64,000 bases of DNA from Actinoallomurus sp040655075 (GTDB lineage: Bacteria; Actinomycetota; Actinomycetes; Streptosporangiales; Streptosporangiaceae). Shown in pieces: positions 37,775 to 45,966 of the stretch. Under the pieces are notes generated by a model. That model was not told the DNA's origin, did not search any database, and saw only the letters and a list, made by a program, of their open reading frames with translations. The first letter of the stretch is position 1. Each line of letters starts with the position of its first letter. The stretch is from positions 62,001-126,000 of the forward strand of contig NZ_JBFAJC010000007.1 in the NCBI RefSeq assembly GCF_040655075.1, given 5' to 3'. The position numbers and the translations under genes are program-made.

Positions 37775-39139
37775 GTGCTGCGGCTCGCCTTCGGGCAGAT
37801 CCGGACCCGGCCGGCGACGTTCGCCGGGCTCGCCACGGCCCTGTTCATGGCGGTGACCGCGATCACCCTGTTCGGGGCGCTGATCGCCGCGAGTGTCGTC
37901 TCTCCCCCGGCGCGCGCCGGCCAGCCCGGTCTCGTGCTCATCGGAGGCGCGTTCGGGGAGATCGCCATCCTGGTGGCCCTGTTCGTGGTGGCCAATACGC
38001 TCGGCTTCGCGGTCCGCCAGCAGCACCGCGAACTGGCGCTGCTGCGCACCGTGGCGGCCACTCCCCGGCAGGTCCGCGGGCTGGTACGCCGGCAGGTCCT
38101 GATCGTGGTGACCCTCGTCAGCCCGGTCGGCTGGGCGGCCGGGACACTCGGCGCCCATCGTCTCCTCGGTGCGCTGGTGCGACGGGACCTGGTGCCCGCG
38201 GGAAGCCGGATCCCGTTCACCCCGGTGCCGGCGGTGGCGGCCTCCGTGATCGCACTCCTTCTCGGAACGCTGTCCGCCATGGTCGCCGCCCGCCCGGTCT
38301 GCCGTGTCGCACCGGCAGTCGCGCTGGGAGAGAGCGTCGGCGGCGACCGCCGGGCCGGGCCGATCCGTACCCCGGTCGGCCTGCTCGCGCTCGCCGGCGG
38401 GGTCGCGTTCTGCCTCTTCGTCGCGCACCAGCCCCCGGACAAGGCCGGGCAGGGCGCGCTGCTGGCCACATTGGCCCTCATGGCGGCGGTCGCGCTCCTC
38501 GGGCCGCTGTTCACCGCGGCCGTCGTCACGGTCCTCGGTCTTCCCGTCCGGGCCATCGCGCCCCGGTCCGGCCGGCTCGCCGACGCGAACCTGCGCGGGT
38601 ACGCCGCCCGGTTGTCGTCGGCGGTGGTCCCGCTGGCCCTGCTGACCGCGCTGGCGTGCGCGTTCCGGTTCATGGGCGATACGGTCGGCGATGCCTCCCG
38701 CCACCTCGCAGGAACGGAGATGGCCTCGGTGAACTCCGCCGGCGACACCTGGCTCCGCCAGGCCGAGTTGACCCTCATCGTCTGCTTCGGAGGCGTGTCC
38801 ACGGTCAACACCCTGGCGGCGCTGACCGCCGCGCGGCGCCGCGAGTTCGCACTGCTGACCCTGATCGGCGCGACCCGCCGGCAGGTCACCTCCATGCTCT
38901 GCGCCGAGTGCCTGCTGATCACGGCGGTGGGGACGCTCACCGGCACGGCCGTCGCGGTGGCCACCGTGACCTCGTTCAGCGTGACCCTGCCAGGCTCCCC
39001 GCTCCCGTCGGTGAACCCGGTCGGGTACGGGTCGATCGCGGCGGGCGTGGCGGTACTGGCCGCGCTGGGCATCCTCCTCACCGGCCGGCGCGCGACCTCC
39101 GGGCCGGCCACGGAGACGGTCGCGGGGCAACGTGGTTGA
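37775..39139 (+). CDS. FtsX-like ABC permease
   Basis: The 454-residue protein has eight to ten helices in two FtsX modules. Each contains a coupling motif after an early helix: RQQHRELALLRTVAATPRQVRGLV and ARRREFALLTLIGATRRQVTSML. It starts with GTG at 37775, one base after the ATPase stop, with GGGAGG upstream. It probably exports a peptide or lipid or works as a mechanotransmission complex. The stop overlaps the kinase gene. Confidence 0.88.
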   Translation: MLRLAFGQIRTRPATFAGLATALFMAVTAITLFGALIAASVVSPPARAGQPGLVLIGGAFGEIAILVALFVVANTLGFAVRQQHRELALLRTVAATPRQVRGLVRRQVLIVVTLVSPVGWAAGTLGAHRLLGALVRRDLVPAGSRIPFTPVPAVAASVIALLLGTLSAMVAARPVCRVAPAVALGESVGGDRRAGPIRTPVGLLALAGGVAFCLFVAHQPPDKAGQGALLATLALMAAVALLGPLFTAAVVTVLGLPVRAIAPRSGRLADANLRGYAARLSSAVVPLALLTALACAFRFMGDTVGDASRHLAGTEMASVNSAGDTWLRQAELTLIVCFGGVSTVNTLAALTAARRREFALLTLIGATRRQVTSMLCAECLLITAVGTLTGTAVAVATVTSFSVTLPGSPLPSVNPVGYGSIAAGVAVLAALGILLTGRRATSGPATETVAGQRG

Positions 39140-40385
39140 CCTCCCCGGGAACGGGGCCGCCGGGCCCGAACCGCCCGCCACGCCCGTACGGGCCGGCGAG
39201 GTCGTCTTCGCCGTCGCGGGGCTGCCGGTGGCCGTCGTGGGCGCCGTCTACGTCTTCGCCATGCTGTACGCGGGCACGCTGCTGGCGGTGACCCTGGTCG
39301 GGCTTCCGCTCGTCGCGGCCGGTCTGCGGGGCGCCGGGGTGCTCGGTGGGCTGCACCGCCGCGCCGTGACCCGGCTCCTCGGGGAGGACGTCCCGAGCCC
39401 GGAGCCGGCGCCGCGTTCGCCCGGCGTACTCGGCTGGATCCGCACCGGCCTCACCGACCCGGCGGGCTGGCGGGCCCTGCTGTACCTGGTGCTCCGTCTT
39501 CCGGCCGGGCTGGTGGCCTTCGTCGCCGTGGCCGTACTGCCGGTGGGCGCGCTCTGGCTGATCGGCTTTCCGCTCCTGGCCCTCACCTTCCCTCCACATG
39601 AGCGCCCGGACCCGTGGTGGGTGCCCCCGGCCGGGGTCTTCCTCGGAGTCGTCCTGCTGACGGCCGTCCCCGCCGCCGTCCGCGGAGCGAGCGCGCTGAA
39701 CCGCCGGCTGGCCCGGCTCCTGCTCGGCCCCACGTCCGGGCAGCGGCGCCTGCGTGCGCTCGAACGGTCCCGGCACGCGCTGGCCGCCGAGAACACCGAG
39801 GCGCTGCGCTCGATCGAACGCGATCTGCACGACGGAACGCAGGCCGAGTTGGTCGCCATCGCCATGACCCTCTCGCTGGCCGACGACGCGCTCGGCGAGC
39901 ACGCGGATCCGGTGGCGGGCCGGCTGGCCACGCTCCTCACCCGCGCGCGGACCCAGACCGACGACGCCATCGCGGGGCTGCGGCGGATCACCCGGGGAAT
40001 CAATCCGGTCCCGCTGGACGCCGGGCTCGGCGCCGCCCTGCCGTCCCTCGCCGGTGGCTGCCCGATCCCGGTCGACCTGCGCCTTGACCTGCGAGAGCGG
40101 CCGGACCCGGCGATCGAGCGCGTGGTGTACTTCTGTGTCGCCGAACTGTTGACCAACGCCGCCAAGCACAGCGGCGCGGACACCGCCGTCGTGGAGGTCG
40201 TCGTCGCCCGCGAACGGGTCCGGCTCGTAGTGACCGACGACGGGCAGGGCGGCGCGTTCCCGGCCGCCGGGAGTGGACTGACCGGATTGGGCCGGCGGGT
40301 GGAGGCCGCGGGCGGGACCCTCCGGATCACCAGCCCCGACGGCGGTCCCACGACCGTCGTCGCCGACCTGCCGACCACGGTCTGA
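39132..40385 (+). CDS. sensor histidine kinase (HisKA_3) of the FtsX operon
   Basis: The 417-residue protein has about four membrane helices (25-70, 118-185), a sensor-type domain between helix pairs, and His233 in ERDLHDGTQAELVAIAM. The HATPase has an N-box ELLTNAAKHSG and glycine boxes DDGQGG and GSGLTGLGRR. Its GTG start overlaps the permease stop by eight bases. The partner response regulator is encoded convergently at 40502-41185. The three-gene operon plus regulator resembles peptide-antibiotic resistance modules. Confidence 0.92.
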   Translation: MVDLPGNGAAGPEPPATPVRAGEVVFAVAGLPVAVVGAVYVFAMLYAGTLLAVTLVGLPLVAAGLRGAGVLGGLHRRAVTRLLGEDVPSPEPAPRSPGVLGWIRTGLTDPAGWRALLYLVLRLPAGLVAFVAVAVLPVGALWLIGFPLLALTFPPHERPDPWWVPPAGVFLGVVLLTAVPAAVRGASALNRRLARLLLGPTSGQRRLRALERSRHALAAENTEALRSIERDLHDGTQAELVAIAMTLSLADDALGEHADPVAGRLATLLTRARTQTDDAIAGLRRITRGINPVPLDAGLGAALPSLAGGCPIPVDLRLDLRERPDPAIERVVYFCVAELLTNAAKHSGADTAVVEVVVARERVRLVVTDDGQGGAFPAAGSGLTGLGRRVEAAGGTLRITSPDGGPTTVVADLPTTV

Positions 40386-40432
40386 TCAGACCCCGTCCTA
40401 CCGTGGGCGCGGTCCACCCTGACCCTCCGCTC

Positions 40433-40506
40433 GGGGGGTATCCGGTGAATCTTGTTCGTAGCGAGCGCCGCGCAGCCGCGCGAAGATCCACCGGACGCCC
40501 CCTAGG
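40433..40506. repeat. palindromic intergenic repeat, copy B
   Basis: TCCGGTGAATCTT (40441-40453) pairs with AAGATCCACCGGA (40483-40495) with one mismatch, flanked by GGGGGG and CCCCC. Its right arm matches copy A, and its end overlaps the stop codon (TAG) of the minus-strand regulator. Set between convergent genes, it probably also ends both transcripts. Confidence 0.65.
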
Positions 40507-41185
40507 GCGATCCGGTCTCCGTCAGGTAGGTGAGCACCGCCTTGACCCGGCGGTTGTCGGTCGCGGTGGGCGGCAGGTCGAACTTCAGGAAGATGGCGGC
40601 CGCGTGCTTCTCGACCGCCCGCTCCGTCACGACCAGGCGCTGGGCGATCGACCGGTTGGAATGCCCCTGCGCCATGAGGTCGAGCACCTCGCGCTCCCGC
40701 CGGGTGAGCGCGTCGATGCGGCTCCGCCGGGTGCCGCTCTCCAACAGCCCGGTGACGATCTCCGGGTCGAGCACCGTACCGCCCGTCGCCACCCGGTGCA
40801 GGGCGTCGACCAGCTCGGACGTCCGGGCCACCCGTTCCTTGAGCAGGTATCCGACTCCGGCGGCGCCGCCGGACAGCAGCCGCGCCGCCAGGACGGCCTC
40901 CACGTGCTGGGAGAAGACGAGGATGCCGACCTCCGGCCGGCTCTGCCGCAGTTCCAGGGCGGCGCGGATGCCCTCGTCGGTGTGCGACGGCGGCATCCGG
41001 ATGTCCACGACGGCGACGTCGGGGCCGTGCTCGGCGACCGCCGCCAGCAGGCCGTCCGGTGTGCCGACCGCGGCGACGACCGAGCACCCTCGCGCCGACA
41101 ACAGCTCCACCATGCCCTCGCGCAGGACGACCGAGTCTTCTGCCAGGACGACCCGCAGTGAACGTCGCGTCATGGCCGCCATCAT
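40502..41185 (-). CDS. LuxR-type response regulator partner of the 39132 kinase
   Basis: The 227-residue regulator has acidic residues at 16-17, phospho-acceptor Asp61 (VAVVDIRMPPSHTDEG, with the characteristic SHTDEG insertion), and a LuxR helix-turn-helix LTRREREVLDLMAQGHSNRSIA. It ends LTYLTETGSP. The start is ATG at 41185, where GGGAG precedes by seven bases; ATG 41173 is an alternative. The sole stop TAG lies in repeat copy B. Confidence 0.9.
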   Translation of the reverse strand: MMAAMTRRSLRVVLAEDSVVLREGMVELLSARGCSVVAAVGTPDGLLAAVAEHGPDVAVVDIRMPPSHTDEGIRAALELRQSRPEVGILVFSQHVEAVLAARLLSGGAAGVGYLLKERVARTSELVDALHRVATGGTVLDPEIVTGLLESGTRRSRIDALTRREREVLDLMAQGHSNRSIAQRLVVTERAVEKHAAAIFLKFDLPPTATDNRRVKAVLTYLTETGSP

Positions 41186-41292
41186 GCCGCGTCTCCCAAG
41201 GGACTCCGACGGAGCGACCGAACGCCGACGGATCCCGCGATCATCGTCGCGAGATCGTCTACCCGGGCTCGCGGACCAGGTACGAGTGCGGT

Positions 41293-42164
41293 TCAGACGG
41301 TCCGTACGCGGTCGGCCGCCTGGGCCAGGCGCGCCACGGCGTCCTGGGTCCAGGGACCGTTGGTGATCACGACGACGTGGTCGAGTCCGAGCTCGGCGAA
41401 GGCCTCGCAGCGTTCGGCGAACCCGTCGGCGGACTCGGTCTCTCCCAAGCGGGTGCTGACCGTCTTCTCGATCTCGCCGTAGGGCCTGCCGGCGTCCTCG
41501 CAGTGCTGCGCAAGGACGCGCAGTTTGTGGCGGATGGTACGCCCGCCGTCGGGAATGTCGAACAGGTTGCAAGCGTCGGCGTGAAGAGCGACCAGCCGCA
41601 GGGTCTTCTGCTCGCCCATGCCGCCGATCAGGATCGGCGGGTGCGGGCGCCGCAGCGGCTGCGGGCTGTTGACCGGGCCGCCCAGCCGGAAGTGACGGCC
41701 TTCGAAGGGGCTGGTGTCGTTCGCCCACATGCGAGTGGCGATCCGCAGCGTCTCCTCCAGCCGTTCGAACCGTTCGGGCAGCGGCGGCAGCGGCAGTCCC
41801 ATCGCGTCGGCCTCGCCTTGGTGGTAGCCCGTGCCGATGCCCAGCCAGGCCCGGCCGCCCGACAGCACGTCCAGTGTCGTGACGGCCTTGACCAGCAACG
41901 CGGGCGGCCGGAAGGTCGCGGCGGTCACCATGGTGCCGAGCCGGACGCGGCGGGTGTGCGCGGCCAGGAAGCCCAGCGTGGTGTAGGCCTCCACATCGCG
42001 GCGTCCCAGGTGCTGGTCGGGTCGGCTTGGAGCAGGTGATCGTTCACCCAGACGGTGTCCAGGCCGGCCTGGTCGGCCAGCCGGACGATCCGCTCGAGCT
42101 CGGCGCCCACGCGTTCCGGGCCACCCGGCCACGAATAGCGGGTGATGTTGATGCTGACGCGCAT
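41293..42164 (-). pseudogene. LLM-class (F420-type) oxidoreductase with frameshift
   Basis: The N-terminal 56 residues (MRVSINITRYSWPGGPERVG to TSTWDAAM) and the C-terminal 235 residues (VEAYTTLGFLAAHTRRVRLGTMVTAATFRPP onward) are both typical of luciferase-like F420-dependent oxidoreductases. They lie in different frames. The break is near 41991-41996, where one missing base after GCG-ATG would restore ML/VEAYTTLG. The ATG at 42164 has AAGGA upstream. Either a recent single-base deletion or a sequencing error. Confidence 0.8.
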
Positions 42165-42187
42165 GGTCCGTCCTTGCCGTGTCGCCG

Positions 42188-42562
42188 TCACGGACCGGCG
42201 ATCGGGCTCATGTGCAGGCCGGCCAGCAGCCATCGGCCGTCTCGCAGGACGGCGATGTGGGTGACCCGGAAGCGACCATCGGCCGGATGCCCTTGGTATT
42301 CGGCCTTCTGGGTGTGCCGGCCGACGGCCACGGCAGCGGTGCCGTAGTCGCGGATCTCCACCTCGTCCCAGATCAGGGTGTGGGTGGTGAGCGAGCCGGT
42401 GCGGTAACGGTCCAGCCATTCGGGCTTGTGCAGCACGAACCCGGCGGGCCCGACGAGGGTGAAGTCGTCGGTGGTCAACTCTTCCAACGCGGCGACGTCG
42501 GCGTTCTGCTCCGCCTCGGCCCAGCGGCGGCCCAGTTCCAGAACCTGCTGCTGCGTACTCAT
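42188..42562 (-). CDS. NTF2-like (DUF4440/SnoaL-type) protein
   Basis: The 124-residue protein has a cone-shaped NTF2 fold pattern: VLELGRRWAEAEQNADVAALEELTTDDFTLVGPAGFVLHKPEWLDRY, and a C-terminal FRVTHIAVLRDGRWLLAGLHMSPI. Such proteins bind or isomerise small molecules; the ligand is unknown. GGAGGG precedes the ATG at 42562. It lies 24 bases before the frameshifted oxidoreductase, probably in one operon, divergent from a MarR regulator. Confidence 0.82.
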   Translation of the reverse strand: MSTQQQVLELGRRWAEAEQNADVAALEELTTDDFTLVGPAGFVLHKPEWLDRYRTGSLTTHTLIWDEVEIRDYGTAAVAVGRHTQKAEYQGHPADGRFRVTHIAVLRDGRWLLAGLHMSPIAGP

Positions 42563-42598
42563 GATCGATCCCTCCGGTCGGTAGGCTTTCGTAGACTA

Positions 42599-42610
42599 TT
42601 AGATATCTAA
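42599..42610. promoter_or_regulatory. MarR operator candidate
   Basis: TTAGATATCTAA is a perfect 12-base palindrome in the 101-base divergent region between the NTF2-like gene and the MarR gene. A half-like GGTTAGACT follows about 20 bases later. It overlaps the likely promoter of both genes. Confidence 0.6.
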
Positions 42611-42663
42611 CGGTGAGATGTCAAACGGTTAGACTCGTGAGGAATCGAATAGGGTGTTCGGCT

Positions 42664-43161
42664 ATGGCTGCCTCCTTCGGGCCCCCCATCGGGCTGGTTC
42701 TGTCCCAGACGGCCAAGACGGTCAGTCGGGTCTTCGACGACGCCCTGGCCGCGGCCGGCGGCTCATTGCCGATATGGCTGATCCTGCTCACGCTCAAGAC
42801 CCAGCGGCCCGCCAACCAGCGCGAACTCGCGCGCGCCGTCGGAATCCAGGGCGCCACCCTGACCCACCACCTCAACGCGATGGAGGCCGACGGTCTCATC
42901 ACCCGGCAGCGAGACCCCGCCAACCGTCGCATTCACCAGGTCGCCCTGACCGAGCGCGGCGAGCAGCTCTTCCGGAAACTGGCGGCCGCCGCGCAGTCCC
43001 ACGATCAGCGCCTCCGCCAGGGCCTCCAGCCCGAGGAGATCGCCGCGCTACACCGCCTGCTCAACCGGCTCCAGCACAACGTCACCGCCGAGCCCCCCGA
43101 CACCGGCCCACTCCAACCGGATGGCTCCCCGTTCTGCCCGCCCGAGACCGAAGGACGCTGA
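42664..43161 (+). CDS. MarR-family transcriptional regulator
   Basis: The 165-residue protein has the MarR winged helix: LPIWLILLTLKTQRPANQRELARAVGIQGATLTHHLNAMEADGLITRQRDPANRRIHQVALTERG. The wing bears the conserved Asp-Arg. It should control the divergent NTF2/LLM genes through the palindrome at 42599-42610. The C-terminal 25 residues are Pro-rich. The ATG at 42664 is the usual family start. Confidence 0.9.
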   Translation: MAASFGPPIGLVLSQTAKTVSRVFDDALAAAGGSLPIWLILLTLKTQRPANQRELARAVGIQGATLTHHLNAMEADGLITRQRDPANRRIHQVALTERGEQLFRKLAAAAQSHDQRLRQGLQPEEIAALHRLLNRLQHNVTAEPPDTGPLQPDGSPFCPPETEGR

Positions 43162-43301
43162 CGGGTGCACGACGGCCGCCCGGCGGACCGGGGGCTCCTC
43201 CGGCGGGGTGCGCCGTACGGCCTCGTTCCGCCGAGGGTCGTCGTGGCTTCGGCCCCGAAGAACCTCGGCGATCACCCACTCAGTCGGCCTTGCGCCGGGG
43301 A

Positions 43302-43679
43302 TCAGTGGCGCGGGTCGAGCCGGATCGTGGTGGAGTTCGCCTGGGGGCTCGTGATGGACTCGATGATGGACGCGGCGTAGCGGCCGTACTTGGTTCGGTA
43401 GGCCGCGTCGATCAGGTCGTCCAGGTCGTGGTCGGCCTCGACGAAGGTGACGTCCTTCTCCACTCCGCCGGCCCGGATCCGGCCCTCCTGGCGTGCGCGG
43501 GTGCCGCGGTACCAGGCGGAGGTCGGCCCGTTCACCGAGCGGACGTAGACGTCGTCGCCCAGCCGTACGGCCCAGATCGTGCGCCAGTCGCTCAGCATGC
43601 CGTCGCGCCGCAGGGACGCGATCCGCAGTTCCTCCGCCCTCTCGATCTTCGTGAGTTCGTCGCTCGTCCACGTGGTCAT
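43302..43679 (-). CDS. DUF2255-family protein
   Basis: The 125-residue protein has WTSDELTKIERAEELRIASLRRDG, then TIWAVRLGDDVYVRSVNGPTSAWYRGTRARQEGRIRAGGVEKDVTF. This beta-rich block with RS-NG-W-R is typical of DUF2255 (flavin/split-barrel-like). The function is unknown. It sits next to an MFS remnant on the same strand. Confidence 0.82.
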   Translation of the reverse strand: MTTWTSDELTKIERAEELRIASLRRDGMLSDWRTIWAVRLGDDVYVRSVNGPTSAWYRGTRARQEGRIRAGGVEKDVTFVEADHDLDDLIDAAYRTKYGRYAASIIESITSPQANSTTIRLDPRH

Positions 43680-43704
43680 TGGGATGTCACCTTTCTCGTA
43701 CAGG

Positions 43705-43860
43705 TCAGGGAGTCTGTTGCGGTGCGTGCCGCAGCAGCAGGCTGGTCGCCGCGGTCGCGAGCACGAGCAGCGCGGCCGTCAGCAGGCTGGTGCGCAGACC
43801 GGTGAAGAAGTGCCCCTGGTCGGCGACCAGGGCGCCGAAGGCGGCCACGGCGGTCGAATG
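43705..43860 (-). pseudogene. C-terminal remnant of an MFS transporter
   Basis: A 51-codon frame reads AAFGALVADQGHFFTGLRTS and then LLTAALLVLATAATSLLLRH, ending at TGA (43705-43707). This matches the last helix of a 14-helix drug transporter. No start or earlier helices exist upstream; only 50 bases separate it from the duplicated promoter block. A plausible old start (ATG 43876, MTAKSP) is out of frame. A large internal deletion is likely. Confidence 0.65.
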
Positions 43861-43913
43861 GGCTCTTGGCCGTCATCCAGCCTGCTGGCCTGGCCCGCCG
43901 CGCGGCAGGCCGA

Positions 43914-43959
43914 GCCGTGCCGGGGAGCGCCGTTCGGGGGTGTGGCAGGGCCCCTCACG
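43914..43959. repeat. duplicated promoter/operator block, copy 1
   Basis: GCCGTGCCGGGGAG, a variable four-base stretch, GTTCGGGGGTGTG, then CAGGGCCCC. It matches copy 2 at 46987-47032 at roughly 40 of 46 positions. It lies about 55 bases before the first XRE/MmyB-type regulator start, where its operator would be expected. Confidence 0.65.
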
Positions 43960-44012
43960 CTCCTCCCCAGGTCACAGGGCTGCCGTCACCGGCGGCCTGC
44001 CACACTGGGCGA

Positions 44013-44909
44013 ATGGCACGTGAGCGGCTCGACGGCAGCAGCGGCACCGAACTGGGGCAGTTCCTGCGCGCCCACCGCATCCGGGTGACCCCCGCGCAGG
44101 CCGGCCTCACAGCGGGTCCCGGGCCGCGGCGCACGCCCGGGCTGCGCCGGGAGGAGCTGGCCACGCTCGCCGGGGTGAGCGTGGACTACTACTCCCGGCT
44201 GGAGCGCGGCAAGGAGGCCCACCCGAGTCCGTCGGTCGTCGACGCCCTGGCACGCGTGCTCCGGCTGGACGCGCCCGAGCACCGGCATCTGCGCGACCTG
44301 GCCGCGGGTGTCTCCCGCAACGGGTCCGAGCCGCCGGCGGCGCCCAGCCGGAGGGTGCGATCCGGGGTCAAGCTACTGATGGAGAGCCTGCGGCCCAACC
44401 CCGCACACGTGGTCAGCCGCACTACGGACGTGCTGGCCTGCAACCCGAGCGGGCTGCGGCTGTTCGCCGGGATGGAGAAGTGGCCGGCCGAGAACCGCAA
44501 CGTCGTGCGCTACGTCTTCCTGAACCCCGACGCTCCCGCGCTGTTCGACGACTGGGACGAGCAGATCCGCGCCTGCGTCGGCCGCCTGCGCGCCCTCGCC
44601 GGCATCGAGCCGGACGCACCCGACCTCGCCGAACTCATCGACGAGATCCGGCGCAAGAGCCCGGAGTTCGCCCACCTGTGGGAGCGCTATGACGTACGGG
44701 TGCACACCAACGGCAGCAAGACCTTCCACCACCCGGAGGTCGGCGACCTCACCCTCGGCTACCAGTCCATGCAGCTGGAAGGCACCCCCGGCCACCGGCT
44801 GGTCGCCTACCACGCCGAGCCCGGCACCCCCGACTACGACAAGATGGTCCTCCTCGACCTGATCGCCTCGGAGCAGGGCTCGAACTCCGCTGCGAAGCGG
44901 GAGCGCTGA
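44013..44909 (+). CDS. XRE-family regulator with MmyB-like ligand domain (paralogue 1)
   Basis: The 298-residue protein has an N-terminal XRE helix-turn-helix (GTELGQFLRAHRIRVTP, LRREELATLAGVSVDYYSRLERG). The C-terminal domain (about 110-285) is of the MmyB ligand-binding type, with NPSGLRLFAGM, RNVVRYVF, WDEQIRACVGRLRALAG and HHPEVGDLTLGYQSMQL. Such proteins often regulate adjacent oxidoreductases. It shares a 65-base identical block with 47072-47968. The ATG at 44013 follows the conserved promoter block; the former divergent partner appears to be the MFS remnant. Confidence 0.9.
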   Translation: MARERLDGSSGTELGQFLRAHRIRVTPAQAGLTAGPGPRRTPGLRREELATLAGVSVDYYSRLERGKEAHPSPSVVDALARVLRLDAPEHRHLRDLAAGVSRNGSEPPAAPSRRVRSGVKLLMESLRPNPAHVVSRTTDVLACNPSGLRLFAGMEKWPAENRNVVRYVFLNPDAPALFDDWDEQIRACVGRLRALAGIEPDAPDLAELIDEIRRKSPEFAHLWERYDVRVHTNGSKTFHHPEVGDLTLGYQSMQLEGTPGHRLVAYHAEPGTPDYDKMVLLDLIASEQGSNSAAKRER

Positions 44910-44916
44910 CGCGCGG

Positions 44917-45894
44917 TCAGAAGTACGTGGGCTCGCGCGGGGTGTAGTGCTCCTCGAGCGAGCGGACCTCGTCGTCGGTGAGCCGGACGTCGAGCGCCGC
45001 GACGGCGTCGGCCAGGTGGTGCGGCTTGGTGGCGCCAACGATGGGCGCGCTGACGACGGGGTTCTTCAGCACCCAGGCCATGGCCACCGTCGCCATCGAG
45101 ACGCCGCGCGCCTCGGCGATGCGCTGGACCGCGTCCACGGTCGCCTTGTCGCTGTCGAGGAAGAGCGGACGGCCCTGCTGGTCGGTGGTCGGGTTGCTCT
45201 GGGCGCGACTCGTGCTCTTCTCCCCCCAGGGCCGGGCGACCAGGCCCGCGGCCAGCGGGCTCCACGGCAGGCTGCCCACGCCCTGGTCCGCGAGAAGGCC
45301 GAACATCTCCCGCTCTTCCTCGCGCTGCACCAGGTTGTACTGGTCCTGCATGGAGACGAACTTCGTCCATCCGTTCGTCTCGGCGGCGTGCTGCATCGCG
45401 GCGAACCGCCACGCCCACATCGACGACGCACCGAGATAGCGGACCTTGCCGGCCTTCACGACGTCGTGCAGCGCCTCCATCGTCTCCTCCACCGGAGTCT
45501 CCGGGTCGAACCGGTGAATCTGGTAGAGGTCGATGTAGTCGGTGTCCAGCCGGCTCAGGGAGGCGTCGACCTGCTCCATGATCGCCTTGCGGGACAGCCC
45601 TGAGCCGCCGGGGCCATCGTGCAGCGGGAAGAAGACCTTGGTGGCCAGGACGATGTCGTCGCGGCGCGTGTACTTCTTCAGCGCACGACCGGTGATCTCC
45701 TCCGAGGTGCCCATCCCGTAGATGTTGGCGGTGTCCCAGAAGGTGATGCCGAGCTCGATGGCCTGCCGGAAGATCGGCTCGGCCTTCTCGTCGTCGAGCG
45801 CCCACGACGCTCTTTCGGAAGCGCCGAAGCTCATGCAGCCCAGCACGATCCGGCTGACCTTCAGCCCCGACGTGCCCAAACGGGTGTACTCCAT
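44917..45894 (-). CDS. aldo/keto reductase 1
   Basis: The 325-residue TIM-barrel reductase has GLKVSRIVLGCMSFG at the start, catalytic Asp-Tyr in DTANIYG, Lys in VLATKVFFPL, His in LYQIHRFDPETP, and the NADPH-phosphate loop IVGATKPHHLADAVAAL. It reduces carbonyls in the cytosol. ATG at 45894 has AGGAG seven bases upstream. It is convergent with regulator 1 and cotranscribed with, or close to, reductase 2 (72 bases away). Confidence 0.92.
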   Translation of the reverse strand: MEYTRLGTSGLKVSRIVLGCMSFGASERASWALDDEKAEPIFRQAIELGITFWDTANIYGMGTSEEITGRALKKYTRRDDIVLATKVFFPLHDGPGGSGLSRKAIMEQVDASLSRLDTDYIDLYQIHRFDPETPVEETMEALHDVVKAGKVRYLGASSMWAWRFAAMQHAAETNGWTKFVSMQDQYNLVQREEEREMFGLLADQGVGSLPWSPLAAGLVARPWGEKSTSRAQSNPTTDQQGRPLFLDSDKATVDAVQRIAEARGVSMATVAMAWVLKNPVVSAPIVGATKPHHLADAVAALDVRLTDDEVRSLEEHYTPREPTYF

Positions 45895-45966
45895 CTTGAA
45901 TCTCCTGATCACGAAATCCGTTGTGCGGCCGCTCTCGCCGCCGCGTGTTCCTACCCGCCCGGCGGG

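Noticed and set aside
41985..42000. Programmed ribosomal frameshift in the LLM gene
   Set aside because: No slippery heptamer or downstream pseudoknot is evident; a simple one-base loss explains it better.
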